61,988 bases of DNA from positions 1 to 61,988 of the forward strand of contig JANRKN010000041.1 of NCBI GenBank assembly GCA_033763435.1, read 5' to 3'. The stretch is from JANRKN01 sp033763435 (lineage in GTDB: Bacteria > Planctomycetota > Phycisphaerae > Phycisphaerales > UBA1924). This document shows, one piece after another, positions 16,121 to 25,034 of the stretch. A program made the position numbers and the translations under genes. A model generated the notes under the pieces. It saw only the letters and a program-made list of their open reading frames with translations. It had not been told where the DNA came from and did no database searches. Within the stretch, counting starts at the first letter, position 1, and each line of letters opens with the position of its first letter.

Positions 16121-17359
16121 TCAGGCCTGCGAGGTGTTCTGGGGCTGACTGTGCAGCTGGGTGAGGCGCGCGAGCATGGCCGGGGAGAGTTCGAGGTTGC
16201 GCCGGGCGAGGACCGCGCGGGCGACTTCGAGGAACTTGTCGAGGCGGAAGGCGCGATGGCCGGCGTCGGTCGCCCAGGTGAAGGGCGCGACGCAGCCCGA
16301 GACGGGCGCGGTGGTGGCGAACATCGAGCCGGTGTGCAGCACGGCGCCGGTCATGATGCGCGAGTTGATGGCGAACTTCACGTGGTCGCCGATGATCGCG
16401 CCGAGGAATGTCTGGCCCGTGCGTTCGTTGGAGGCCTGGGGCGCGGCCTTGGCGATGACTTCGGTGTAGGTGTTGAGGAGGTTGGAGTTGGTGGTGCCGG
16501 CGCCGAGGTTGGCAAACTCGCCGACGTACGAATCGCCCAGGTGCCCATCGTGAGCTTTGTTGGCGAGGCCTTGGAAGATGGTGCCACCGACTTCGCCCGC
16601 GACTTTGCAGCCGGGGCCGATGGCGGTGTTGGGCTTGATGAGCGTGCGTTCGAGGATGCTGGTGCCGGCGCCGATCGCGCATGGGCCGACGAGGATCGCG
16701 CCGGGGCGGATGATCGCGCGCGGGCCGATCCAGATGGGGCCCTGCTCGGTGTCGAGAACGACCGTCGGCGAGAGCTTGGCGGGGACGTGGATCGTGACGG
16801 GGTGGGTGCCGATGCGTGTGACGCCCGGCGGGATCGGCTCGCCCAGGTCTTCGGTGAGCAGGTCGAGGTCAAAGGCGATGGCGCGATCGCGGAAGGCGCG
16901 GACGTGCCACGGGCGCGAAAGCAGCGCGGGGGCGGCGGGCGTCGAGTCGATCGATCGCACGGCACGCAGCGCGGGCAGGAATCCCGGCTCGGTGAGGACT
17001 CGCGCGGCGTCGGCGCCTGAGACCATCGCGGCGATGAGATGACCGGTGCCGGCTTCGACGATGGATTCGCCGAGCGCGAGGGCGTCGAGGCCCTCGGGCG
17101 GGAGCGCCGCGCGGCCGGAGAAGATGAGCACCGCGGCGGGCAAAGACACTGGCGCGCGGTTGACGGGCTTGTGGTGCTGCTCCGCGGCCAGGTCCGCGAG
17201 CTCGGGGCGCACGCTCAGCGCGAGGATGTCGAGGTCGAGCGCGCGCGTCCAGCGTTCGAGCGTCGTCAGCGCGCCCGTGCGGACGTCGAACGTCGGGCGC
17301 AGGTCGGTGAGCGGCGCGAGCAGCGGCTGAGGATCGTCGAGCGCGATGGCCGGGGGCAT
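16121..17359 (-). CDS. GlmU-like putative sugar nucleotidyltransferase with left-handed beta-helix
   Basis: A 412-residue protein. The N-terminal half (about 1-190) resembles the divergent nucleotidyltransferase part of the Bacteroidetes/planctomycete GlmU-like family. From about 195 onward hexapeptide repeats form a left-handed beta-helix acyltransferase domain (IGPRAIIRPGAILVG, IGAGTSILERTLIKP). GEVGGTIFQGLANKAHDGHLG and the Asn-rich LGAGTTNSNLLNTY stretch are typical of that family. It probably makes an activated amino sugar for cell-wall or surface glycans. It could be a regulatory or acyltransferase-only relative, because the N-terminal catalytic motif is not obvious. Confidence 0.75.
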   Translation of the reverse strand: MPPAIALDDPQPLLAPLTDLRPTFDVRTGALTTLERWTRALDLDILALSVRPELADLAAEQHHKPVNRAPVSLPAAVLIFSGRAALPPEGLDALALGESIVEAGTGHLIAAMVSGADAARVLTEPGFLPALRAVRSIDSTPAAPALLSRPWHVRAFRDRAIAFDLDLLTEDLGEPIPPGVTRIGTHPVTIHVPAKLSPTVVLDTEQGPIWIGPRAIIRPGAILVGPCAIGAGTSILERTLIKPNTAIGPGCKVAGEVGGTIFQGLANKAHDGHLGDSYVGEFANLGAGTTNSNLLNTYTEVIAKAAPQASNERTGQTFLGAIIGDHVKFAINSRIMTGAVLHTGSMFATTAPVSGCVAPFTWATDAGHRAFRLDKFLEVARAVLARRNLELSPAMLARLTQLHSQPQNTSQA

Positions 17360-17414
17360 ATGCGGGCGAGTGTACCGGCTCGGGGCGCGGGCGGGGAGGG
17401 CCTACGCTCGGCCC

Positions 17415-18068
17415 ATGCGGGCGATTGTGTTCGATTTCGACGGCGTGCTGGTGGATTCCGAGGGCATGCACGAGCGTGCGCTGCGTGAGGTGGTCCGCGC
17501 CGAGGGCATGGACTTCACGCACGAGCAGTACATGAGCACGTACGTCGGGTTTGACGATCGCGACGCGTACCGCGCGATCTGTGCCGACAACGGGCGTGTG
17601 CTGGACGACGCGATGTTCATGCGGCTGAAGGTCGGCAAGGCGCGCGCGGTCGAACGGGCGCTGGAGAAGCGGGAAGTGCCGGCGATCGAGGGTGCGCCCG
17701 CGCTCGCGCGGGCCGCGGCGAAGGCGACGCGGACGGCGATCTGCTCGGGCGCGCTGCGTGCCGAGATCGTCCCGATGCTCGGGGCGATCGGGCTGGAGGG
17801 TGTGTTCGGGATCATCGTTTCCGCGGACGATGTGCCCAAGGCCAAGCCCGATCCGGCGGGGTATCGCCTGACGGCGCAGAAGCTGGGCGTGGAACCCGGG
17901 GCGTGCGTCGCGATCGAGGACACGCCGACGGGCATCCGCGCGGCGCTCGCGGCCGGATATCGCGTCGTGGGCGTGGCGCACACGTTCCCCGCCTCGCACC
18001 TGCGCGAGGCGCACCTGGTCGCGGAGCACATCCGCGAGCTGACGATCGAGCGGCTGTTCACCGTGTGA
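17415..18068 (+). CDS. HAD family hydrolase (phosphoglycolate phosphatase / beta-phosphoglucomutase-like)
   Basis: A 217-residue HAD-superfamily phosphatase. The nucleophile motif is VFDFDGVLVDSEG (D7 and D9). The cap domain occupies about 17-85, motif II falls at ICSGA, and KPKPDP-like AKPDPAGY with EDTPTGIRAA supplies motifs III and IV. Small-molecule phosphatase or mutase activity is expected; the substrate is not predictable. The ATG at 17415 is chosen because the nucleophile strand begins right after it. It lies 10 bp ahead of prmC and diverges from the sugar nucleotidyltransferase gene. Confidence 0.88.
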   Translation: MRAIVFDFDGVLVDSEGMHERALREVVRAEGMDFTHEQYMSTYVGFDDRDAYRAICADNGRVLDDAMFMRLKVGKARAVERALEKREVPAIEGAPALARAAAKATRTAICSGALRAEIVPMLGAIGLEGVFGIIVSADDVPKAKPDPAGYRLTAQKLGVEPGACVAIEDTPTGIRAALAAGYRVVGVAHTFPASHLREAHLVAEHIRELTIERLFTV

Positions 18069-18078
18069 GAAACGTCTG

Positions 18079-18987
18079 ATGAGCTCAGCGCCCACGAGCG
18101 AGAACTGGACGACGCGCAAACTCCTGTCGTGGATGGGCGAGGCGTTCACGCGCAAGGGCCTGGACAACCCGCGCCTGTTCGCCGAGATGCTGCTCGCGCA
18201 CGTCCTGGGCTGTGAACGGCTGCGGCTGTACATGGAGGCCGATCGGCCCGCGAGCAACGACGAACGCGAGCGCCTGCGCGATCTCGTCAAGCGTGCGCTG
18301 GCCGATGAGCCCGTGCAGTATCTCATCGGCACGGGGTGGTTCTTCGGGCTGCCGATGAAGGTCGATCGGCGGGTGCTGATCCCCCGGCCCAGCACGGAGA
18401 CGATCGTGGAGCACGCGCTGCAGCACGCGCGCGCGGGCGGACGGCCCAAGGGCGAGGGGCTTCTGATCGCCGACGTGTGCACGGGCTCGGGGTGCATCGC
18501 GATCGCGCTGCTCAAGACGCTGACGCAGGCGCGGGCGGTTGCGACGGACGTGTCGCTCGAGGCGCTGGAACTCGCGGAAGAGAACGCGCGCCAGCACAAG
18601 GTCGAAGAGCGTGTGGACTTTGTGCGCGGGGATCTGCTCGCGGCGCTGGATGATTTCCCGGCGTCGGCGGGCAAGGGCGCGCTGGATTATCTGGTGAGCA
18701 ATCCGCCGTACGTCCCGGACTTCGAGTGGGACGCGATCGAGCCCAACGTGAAGAACTTTGAACCGCACGGCGCGCTGAGGGGCGGCGCCGACGGACTGGA
18801 TTTCGTCCGGCCCGTGCTCACGGGTGGCCCCGAGCGCCTGAAGCCGGGTGGGCTCATGCTGGTGGAAGTGGCTGACGCGCACGCGGATGAGGCGGCGAAG
18901 ATCGCCGAGGGCGCGGGGCTGCGCGAGGTGCGTGTGCTGCGCGACTGGGAAGGGTTGAAGCGCGCGATCGTCGGCGTGCGTCTTTGA
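18079..18987 (+). CDS. prmC: Release factor glutamine methyltransferase PrmC
   Basis: Methylates the Gln of the GGQ motif of release factors, using S-adenosylmethionine. The 302-residue protein has the N-terminal helical PrmC domain (about 10-90), the RRVLIPRPSTE segment, SAM motif I DVCTGSGCIAIAL near 133-145 and the catalytic SNPPYVPDF with N208-Y211. GTG/ATG choice: the ATG at 18079 follows the HAD gene by 10 bp, with no strong Shine-Dalgarno sequence. Its presence fits the GGQ protein encoded elsewhere in the window, though the main substrates are PrfA and PrfB. Confidence 0.93.
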   Translation: MSSAPTSENWTTRKLLSWMGEAFTRKGLDNPRLFAEMLLAHVLGCERLRLYMEADRPASNDERERLRDLVKRALADEPVQYLIGTGWFFGLPMKVDRRVLIPRPSTETIVEHALQHARAGGRPKGEGLLIADVCTGSGCIAIALLKTLTQARAVATDVSLEALELAEENARQHKVEERVDFVRGDLLAALDDFPASAGKGALDYLVSNPPYVPDFEWDAIEPNVKNFEPHGALRGGADGLDFVRPVLTGGPERLKPGGLMLVEVADAHADEAAKIAEGAGLREVRVLRDWEGLKRAIVGVRL

Positions 18988-18990
18988 CGC

Positions 18991-19105
18991 CGAGTGGTCG
19001 AGTGGTCAAGTGGCCGAGTGGTCGAGTTGCGACTCGGGGCACCGGCCGTTCTTCCCGATTCGCCCTTCGCGACTCACGATTCGCGAGCCCCGGCCCGCGA
19101 TTCGC
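18991..19105. repeat. Convergent-junction heptamer element, copy C, with octamer left half
   Basis: The right half is four contiguous heptamers at 19057-19084 (GATTCGC, CCTTCGC, GACTCAC, GATTCGC) plus a detached GATTCGC at 19099-19105, three bases before the stop of the leftward gene. The left half differs from the other copies: five tandem octamers at 18991-19030, mostly CGAGTGGT (variants CAAGTGGC and CGAGTTGC). It occupies another convergent junction, between prmC and the UVR-motif gene. Confidence 0.75.
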
Positions 19106-19107
19106 GC

Positions 19108-20094
19108 TCAATCGTCCTTCATGTTCTTCAGCTCGTCGCGCAGGATCGCGGCCAGCTCGTAGTTCTCGGTTTCGAGGGCTTTCTGCAGGCGTTGGCGCAG
19201 TTCGGCCTTCTGCGACATGGGGAGCTTGGGGACGAGCGATTCGCGCAGGCCACGGAGCATCTGAACCTCGGCGGACTGGTCGAACATCTGGCCTTGGCCG
19301 GCCTCGGCGTAGTGCTTGCGGAGGCTGTCGAGGCCTTCGTCGATGGCGAAGAGGGCGGCTTTGGGTTCGTTGTCGGCGAGGGCTTGGCCGGCCGCGGCGC
19401 GGGCGCGGATCATCATGATGTACGGGCGGAACTGTTCGAGCGCGGCGCGGTCGCCGGGCGTCGCGGCGTAGTTTCGGCACAGGTCGAGCACGCGAAGGTT
19501 CCGCGTCGTGTCGCGGATCACGCCCTGAAAATCCTCCAGCGCCAAGAGCGCCACGTAGCGGTGGTAGTACTGCACCGCCTCGTCGCGGAGCGCCTGACAG
19601 TCGGCGGGTGAGAGCTCGCGCAGCGGGAACGAACGCGCGCTCGGTGCCTGGCCCGCGGGCGTCGCGTCGGCGTCCTTGGCGTCGGAATCGCCCTCGGAGT
19701 CTCCCGCAGCTGTGGCGTCGTCGTTCGCGTCTTCAGATTCGTCTTCGGTGTCCGGTCCGTCGGCGGTCGGCGTGCCGCCCGCTTCGGCGCGCTCGTCGGC
19801 GTCGGAAGGGGAAAGGAAGCTCTGTTCGGGGCCTTCGTCGCCAGGCGGGCCTTCGCGGTCGTGGCCCGCGTCAAGACGCGCCTGGTAGTACTCAAGAAGG
19901 GACTCAAAGCCGAACGGGCGCAGGGCGTCCGGCCGGCCGGTCATGTTCATCTGGAGGATGCCCAGGTCCAGACGGATCTGGACCTTGGGCTCGCTGTCGC
20001 GGCCTTCGATGATCCGGGCCTGGATCTGCCCCGGCTCATGGGGCCAGGACTCCAGGACGTGGGCGATGTCGGGATGGACGGGTTTCTTGGCCAT
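19108..20094 (-). CDS. UVR (UvrB/UvrC-interaction) motif protein
   Basis: A 328-residue soluble protein. The last 30 residues form a UVR motif (RLQKALETENYELAAILRDEL, split here only by its length), the short helical hairpin that mediates pairing in UvrB, UvrC and McsA. The N-terminal 80 residues are a compact unknown domain, 85-155 is a strongly acidic, probably disordered linker rich in Glu, Asp and Ser, and 160-300 is helical. It has no zinc-finger cysteines, so it is not a standard McsA. A role in protein quality control or DNA repair is inferred from the motif alone. Confidence 0.75.
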   Translation of the reverse strand: MAKKPVHPDIAHVLESWPHEPGQIQARIIEGRDSEPKVQIRLDLGILQMNMTGRPDALRPFGFESLLEYYQARLDAGHDREGPPGDEGPEQSFLSPSDADERAEAGGTPTADGPDTEDESEDANDDATAAGDSEGDSDAKDADATPAGQAPSARSFPLRELSPADCQALRDEAVQYYHRYVALLALEDFQGVIRDTTRNLRVLDLCRNYAATPGDRAALEQFRPYIMMIRARAAAGQALADNEPKAALFAIDEGLDSLRKHYAEAGQGQMFDQSAEVQMLRGLRESLVPKLPMSQKAELRQRLQKALETENYELAAILRDELKNMKDD

Positions 20095-20634
20095 AGGGGT
20101 CTTGCGTCGACGGGTCGGATTCGAGAGAATCGGACTTTCCTGGGAGAGGATATCGGTCAGGGTCGGTCGGCGGACCGGCGACGGGTGTCGGCGTGCCGCG
20201 GGATCGCGCAGGGGCTGCGCATTGGCGGCGGGGGGTGTCCGGAATCACCCTGTTCCCCGCATGATGGGATGACCCGCGGCTCAGAGCGGATTCGGGTTGG
20301 TCTGGGTTCGCTTGATGTTTGGTTTAGGGCCGGTTTTGGAGGCAAGGTCCTGGAAAGATGAGAAAATCTTGCGGGTGACCTTGCATTCCTCACAGGCGGT
20401 GGCAGTGTTCAGGTGTGGCGGTGGATCTCGAGTTCCGCGGTGAAGGGCAATCTTTGCCGGGTCGATGGAACCGGGGTCGGGGTGTGGTCGGATGGAGGGA
20501 GGATCGGCGGAGGCCGAGTTCGATCCCTCGATCTGAAGTCTTGTGTGTGGTCTCGTGTGGTGTGTGCGTGTGTGTGTGACTGGTGTGTGAGACGAGAGAG
20601 CGCGGCTGAGGGGCCGCGGAAGGCGGGTATTTGA
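20095..20634. other. 540-bp divergent intergenic region and probable leader of the sigma factor gene
   Basis: No convincing gene is visible. Read rightward, the last 100 bases contain a GT-rich tract (about 20540-20590, with repeated GTGTG), then GGAAGG at 20618-20623 ahead of the GTG start at 20635. TTGCAT near 20382 is the best -35-like hexamer, but its -10 partner is weak. The region is less GC-rich than its flanks. The length suggests a long regulated leader, but no known RNA motif is recognised. Confidence 0.5.
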
Positions 20635-21708
20635 GTGGGAACGAGTGGTGCTGTTCCGGCCACGCGTGAGGTGCAGTCTGAGCTTCAGCTGTACCTGCGC
20701 GAGATCAACAAGTACTCGCTGCTGACGCCCGAGGAGGAGAAGGACCTCGGGTGGGCGGTGATGAACGACAACTGCCCGGTGGCGCGCGAGCGCATGATCA
20801 AGTCGAATCTTCGGCTGGTCGTGGCGATCGCGAAGAACTACGCCAACCGCGGGCTGACGTTGTCCGACCTCATTGAAGAGGGCAACATCGGGCTGATGCG
20901 TGCGGTGGAGGGGTTCGACCCTTCGCAGGGCGCGCGGTTCAGCACGTATGCCTCGTGGTGGATCAAGCAGGCGATCAAGCGGGCGCTGATCAACGCGACG
21001 CAGCCGGTGCACATTCCGGCGTACATGGTCGAGCTGATCGCCAAGTGGAAGAGCACGCACCGGCGGCTTGAGGCCGAGCTGGGTGCGCCGCCCAGCATGC
21101 AGGACCTCGCGAAGGCGATGGACCTGCCGCTCAAGAAGGTGCGGATCATCAAGCGCGCGGTGCGGGCGTTCCAGACGCCCGCGCAGGAGGCTTCGGCCGA
21201 CCGCGAGGCGCTGGGGCTGAGCGAGATCCTGGTGGATTCGCGCCACGGGACGCCCGATGAGCGGACGTTCCAGGGCGAGGAGCTGCGGATCCTTCGGAAG
21301 CTGATGGAGACGATCGACGACCGCGAGGCGCGGATTCTGCGCTTGCGATTCGGGCTGGACGGGTGCGAGCCGCTGACGCTCAAGCAGATTGCTGACGAGG
21401 TCGGGATCAGCCGCGAGCGGGTCCGGCAGATCGTGGACGAGGCGCTGACGAAGCTGAACGAGCGTCTGAACGACGAGAAGCCGACGAAGTTCTTCCGTCG
21501 GGATATCGACGGTCGGGTGATCGACGAGGCCTCGGCGCTGGCGATGCTGGACCGGGACTCGGAGATGACGCCCGAGGAAGAGCGCCGGCGGCGTGAGGAG
21601 ATCGACGCGCTGGTTCGGGCCCGCGGGCCTGAGCCTGAGGCGTCGCTGGACGCGGAGGCCGAGGCTGAGGACGCCGAGGACGCTGCGCGTTCGCGCCGGG
21701 AAGACTAA
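20635..21708 (+). CDS. RNA polymerase primary-type sigma-70 factor
   Basis: A 357-residue sigma factor of the RpoD/SigA group that directs RNA polymerase to promoters. It lacks region 1.1 and opens with region 1.2 (LQLYLREINKYSLLTPEEE). Region 2 includes IEEGNIGLMRAVEGFDP and the promoter-melting and -10 helix FSTYASWWIKQAIKRAL. Region 3 lies at about 135-190, and region 4 has the -35 reading helix-turn-helix (ISRERVRQIVDEAL, around 256-269). Unusually, about 75 residues continue past region 4, ending in a strongly acidic Glu/Asp/Ala tail. The start is GTG. Long leader and strong terminator indicate a single-gene unit. Confidence 0.95.
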   Translation: MGTSGAVPATREVQSELQLYLREINKYSLLTPEEEKDLGWAVMNDNCPVARERMIKSNLRLVVAIAKNYANRGLTLSDLIEEGNIGLMRAVEGFDPSQGARFSTYASWWIKQAIKRALINATQPVHIPAYMVELIAKWKSTHRRLEAELGAPPSMQDLAKAMDLPLKKVRIIKRAVRAFQTPAQEASADREALGLSEILVDSRHGTPDERTFQGEELRILRKLMETIDDREARILRLRFGLDGCEPLTLKQIADEVGISRERVRQIVDEALTKLNERLNDEKPTKFFRRDIDGRVIDEASALAMLDRDSEMTPEEERRRREEIDALVRARGPEPEASLDAEAEAEDAEDAARSRRED

Positions 21709-21838
21709 GTCCCGGGCGTCGGAGCGGTTGCGGTGTGTTCGGGCGCCGCGGCACGATCTGGTGCTGAAGTCGGGCGGGCGGAAGGCCGATCCATCGGTCC
21801 GGAGCCCCGCCTCGCGATCGGGGTTCAAGGAATCGACG

Positions 21839-21876
21839 ACCGCCGGATTCTGAACGGGTCCGGCGGTTGTGTTTTT
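21839..21876 (+). terminator. Rho-independent terminator of the sigma factor gene
   Basis: ACCGCCGGA (21839-21847) and TCCGGCGGT (21859-21867) form a 9-bp stem with an 11-base loop, followed by TGTGTTTTT. It lies about 130 bases past the sigma factor stop codon and 53 bases before the next start. Confidence 0.85.
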
Positions 21877-21928
21877 GGGGTGCGGAGAGTCGGATGGTGG
21901 GGCGGGGGGTTTGCTACCATCGCCCGCC

Positions 21929-23512
21929 ATGAAGATGCAGCGAATGAGCGGCGTGCGATGGATGCTTTCCGGGCTGGCGGTCGGGCTGTGCGCGTGGACG
22001 ACGCCCGTGGCGCGGGCGGACGACTTCACGGGACGGGCCAACGCGTTTTACGCGGACATTGCGCAGGCGATGCGGTCGGACCTGATCGTGCTGCCGGCCG
22101 TGGCGAAGATGAAGCCCGTGCCGGCGTCGGTGAACCGGCTGGAGCTGGCGATGCTGCTGCCGGCGGGGGCGGCGGGGTGGTCCGAGGCCAAGGCCTGGGC
22201 CGAGGGCCCCGAGCAGCAGGCGGTCATCGCGACGATCCGCGAGGTGACCAAGGAAGAGGACTACCGCAAGTCGATGGCGTGGGGTCAGCCGTACGGCGCA
22301 ACGGGCGTGAGCCCCGAGCTGGTGCGGGCGAGGCTGTATACGGAGCTCGGCGAGCCGCCCACGCTGGGCGCGGCGCAGTTCCTGTATCTCGAAGGTCTCG
22401 ACCGCGTCGCGTGTCTGGTCAACGTCGAGGCGACGCGACTGGCGGCCGACGGCAAGGTGACCGACGCGGCCGAGCTGCTGACCAAGTGGCTGTTTCTGTG
22501 CCGGCAGATCGCGGACCGTGAGATGACGCGTGAGGCGGCATGGGGCCTGCACCAGATGGACAAGGCGTACGAGCGTCTGCGCGATGTGGTGTACATGGAC
22601 TTCCGGGGCGCGCGCAAGCTGACCACCGAGGGGCTCCAGTCGGTGCTGGGGCGGCTCGACGACGAGCGCGGCTACGCGGGGCTGTCGCGCCTGCGGATCG
22701 CGCGGGCGGACCGCGTCGCGGCCGAGCAGGTGATCTCGCGCGGGCTGGTCGATCGGGGCGGGGTGAACGAGGCGACGTTCGCGACGACGCTGGCACGGCT
22801 CCGCACGACTGGCAAGCCGCTACGGCTTTTCGCCGAGGCGGCGGACGCCAAGGCGGCCTCGGGCGCGCACGGCGGGTTCTTCGAAGCTCAGGATGCGCTG
22901 AAGCGTGCGGCGGACGACTTTGCGGCGCGTTGGACGCTCAACTGGTTTGACCCCCGCATGAAGCAGCCTTGGGAGTACTCGCGCCTGAGCCCGAGCCGGC
23001 ATGCGCTGGTTCGCGCGGCCTTCCCGGATCAGGCGGAGCTGTACAACCTGAGGCAGCTCACGCAGGTCGAGGCCGTGGGAACGCGGACGGCGCTGGGGAT
23101 CTATGGGTATGTGCTGAGCAACCGCAACTTCCCGCCGACGGTCTCGGCGTGCCGGCCTGTGTGGATCAAGGTGGTGGAGGCGGATCCGTTCAACCCCAAC
23201 CGCGACCGGGGGCGCGTGCCGGAGATGGAGTACTACGTCCCGAACAAGGTGAACGCGAAGAAGCTCGACGAGCGTGCGACGCCTCAGCCGCAGCGGGTGA
23301 ACGTGATCGTGCCGGAGTCGGGTTTGAACTTCTCGGTGAACGTGGGTGAGGATCAGTTCATCGTGTATTCGTGGGGTTCGGACAACGCGAAGGGCTGGGC
23401 GGATCGGGTTCAGAACACGGCGCGGGTGGTGCAGGGGGCGGACTATCTGGTGTGGCCGCCGGTGGTCTCGCTGTATCGGCAGCACCTGACGGACACGGGG
23501 CAGCTCAAGTGA
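21929..23512 (+). CDS. Secreted protein of unknown function
   Basis: A 527-residue exported protein. A signal peptide occupies about 1-30, ending ARA before DDF. The mature part is mostly helical (about 30-330), with many Leu/Ala/Arg repeats reminiscent of helical-repeat proteins but no clear TPR consensus. A second part (about 380-520) is richer in beta-type residues. I recognise no family. The ATG at 21929 is chosen because it begins the signal peptide. Its stop overlaps the GTG start of trxB by 4 nt, so the two are co-translated, though an envelope protein and a cytoplasmic reductase have no obvious common task. Confidence 0.75.
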   Translation: MKMQRMSGVRWMLSGLAVGLCAWTTPVARADDFTGRANAFYADIAQAMRSDLIVLPAVAKMKPVPASVNRLELAMLLPAGAAGWSEAKAWAEGPEQQAVIATIREVTKEEDYRKSMAWGQPYGATGVSPELVRARLYTELGEPPTLGAAQFLYLEGLDRVACLVNVEATRLAADGKVTDAAELLTKWLFLCRQIADREMTREAAWGLHQMDKAYERLRDVVYMDFRGARKLTTEGLQSVLGRLDDERGYAGLSRLRIARADRVAAEQVISRGLVDRGGVNEATFATTLARLRTTGKPLRLFAEAADAKAASGAHGGFFEAQDALKRAADDFAARWTLNWFDPRMKQPWEYSRLSPSRHALVRAAFPDQAELYNLRQLTQVEAVGTRTALGIYGYVLSNRNFPPTVSACRPVWIKVVEADPFNPNRDRGRVPEMEYYVPNKVNAKKLDERATPQPQRVNVIVPESGLNFSVNVGEDQFIVYSWGSDNAKGWADRVQNTARVVQGADYLVWPPVVSLYRQHLTDTGQLK

Positions 23513-24495
23513 GTGACGCACACAAGGTTGTGATCATCGGATCGGGCCCGGCGGGTTGGACGGCGGCGATTTATGCCGCGCGTGCGCAGCTGAGCCCGGT
23601 GGTGTACTGCGGGATCCCGAAGAACGATCCGGGCCCGGTGTTGCCGGGCGGTCAGCTGATGCTGACGACGGAGGTCGAGAACTATCCGGGGTTCGAGCAT
23701 GGGGTGATGGGCCCGGAGATGATGGACAAGTTCCGCAAGCAGGCCGAGCGCTTCGGGACGAAGGTGATCGAGTCGGACATTGTGCGCTGCGAGTTCTCGC
23801 CAAAGGCTCCGCACGAGCCGCACGTGCTTCACGACGCCGACGGGCGGCTGGTGCGGGCGCGGAGCGTGATTATCTCGACGGGGGCGACGGCGAACTGGCT
23901 GGGTCTCGAGAACGAGATGCGCCTGGCGCGCTCGGGCGGCGGGGTGTCGGCGTGCGCGGTGTGCGACGGGGCGCTGCCGGTGTTCCGGAATCAGCCGCTG
24001 GCGGTGGTGGGTGGTGGCGACACGGCGATGGAAGAGGCGACATACCTCACCAAGTTTGCCTCGACGGTGTACGTGATCCATCGCCGCGATCATCTGCGCG
24101 CGAGCAAGATCATGCAGCAGCGGTATCTTTCGCGCCCGAACGCGAAGGTGCTGTGGAACAAGCGCGTTGCCGACGTGCTGGGCGATGAGAAGTGCGAGGG
24201 CGTGCTGCTCGAGGACACCGTGACGGGCGAGCGCTCGAAGCTCGAGGTCAAGGGCCTGTTCATCGCGATCGGGCACACGCCCGCGACGAAGTTTCTCAAG
24301 GGCTCGGGGCTGGAGTTTGATGAGTCGGGCTATGTCGCGCTCAAGCGGCGCGATTCGTACACGAACCTCCCGGGCGTCTTCGCGGCGGGCGATGTGGCGG
24401 ACGCGCACTATCGCCAGGCCGTGACCGCGGCGGGGATGGGGTGCCAGTCGGCGCTGGACGCTGAGCGCTGGCTCGCGGCCCAAGGCGTGGACTGA
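23509..24495 (+). CDS. trxB: Thioredoxin reductase
   Basis: A 328-residue FAD/NADPH enzyme that reduces thioredoxin in the cytoplasm. The N-terminal FAD site is VIIGSGPAGWTAAIYAAR, the redox-active pair is CAVC in VSACAVCDGALP, the NADPH site is VVGGGDTAMEEATYL and HRRDHLRAS, and the C-terminal FAD motif is GVFAAGDVAD. The GTG start overlaps the TGA of the preceding gene (GTGA), indicating translational coupling, so the longer open frame upstream is not used. The thioredoxin-like protein at 2372-2944 could be a partner but is not linked. Confidence 0.96.
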   Translation: MSDAHKVVIIGSGPAGWTAAIYAARAQLSPVVYCGIPKNDPGPVLPGGQLMLTTEVENYPGFEHGVMGPEMMDKFRKQAERFGTKVIESDIVRCEFSPKAPHEPHVLHDADGRLVRARSVIISTGATANWLGLENEMRLARSGGGVSACAVCDGALPVFRNQPLAVVGGGDTAMEEATYLTKFASTVYVIHRRDHLRASKIMQQRYLSRPNAKVLWNKRVADVLGDEKCEGVLLEDTVTGERSKLEVKGLFIAIGHTPATKFLKGSGLEFDESGYVALKRRDSYTNLPGVFAAGDVADAHYRQAVTAAGMGCQSALDAERWLAAQGVD

Positions 24496-24519
24496 GGCCC
24501 TCGGACCGAGGACCGCGGA

Positions 24520-24993
24520 TCACTTGCGGGGCGTGATTCCGGCCGAGCGCATGAGCTCGAGCAAGTGCGAGTGAAACTCGTCGTGCATGAACTTCATGGA
24601 CGGGTTGTTGATCATGCGCTGGAAGGACTCCTCGCGCTCGATCGCCTGCATGCGCTTGACCCATGACTGGTAGTAGTCTTCGGGGAGCTGCCCCTCGCGG
24701 TGGCTGAACCAGACGAGCTCGAAGATCGAGAGCTGCATGAGGTTCAGGAAGTAGTCGCGGATTTCGCGGTCGGTCGCGAGGGTCTGGATGTCGTGCTTGT
24801 AGACGCGGGCGAGGTCGGGGTTCTCGACGCGCATGCGCCGCTGCTGCATCTGGAGCTCGACGAGCTTGGTGTAGTTGGCGACGAACTGCGCGCGGCGCCA
24901 GTTCTTGAACTGGACCGCGGCGTAGATGAGCGAGCCGGCGATCGCGCTCGCGGACACGGCCTGCAGGATGACTTTCACGAGTTCCAAGTCCAT
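24520..24993 (-). CDS. Small single-span membrane protein of unknown function
   Basis: A 157-residue protein with one membrane segment near the N-terminus (about 7-28, VILQAVSASAIAGSLIYAAV). It is followed by a charged cytoplasmic-type domain rich in Gln, Arg, Glu and aromatic residues (WFSHREGQLPEDYYQSWV). The layout, one anchor plus a helical domain containing a tyrosine-rich region, is shared by many uncharacterised bacterial proteins, and I cannot name a family. It converges with trxB over a 24-bp gap that holds the small palindrome CCTCGGACCGAGG. Confidence 0.7.
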   Translation of the reverse strand: MDLELVKVILQAVSASAIAGSLIYAAVQFKNWRRAQFVANYTKLVELQMQQRRMRVENPDLARVYKHDIQTLATDREIRDYFLNLMQLSIFELVWFSHREGQLPEDYYQSWVKRMQAIEREESFQRMINNPSMKFMHDEFHSHLLELMRSAGITPRK

Positions 24994-25034
24994 GCGTAAA
25001 GGTACCCGCCCCGGCTCGGGGTAGACTGGGCGTC

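Noticed and set aside
20281..22041. A leftward open frame of about 586 codons over the sigma factor gene
   Set aside because: It is antisense to a clear sigma factor and contains no domain.
23371..24495. An N-terminally extended thioredoxin reductase
   Set aside because: The added stretch overlaps the secreted protein gene in another frame and is Gly-rich; the GTG at 23509 directly precedes the FAD motif.
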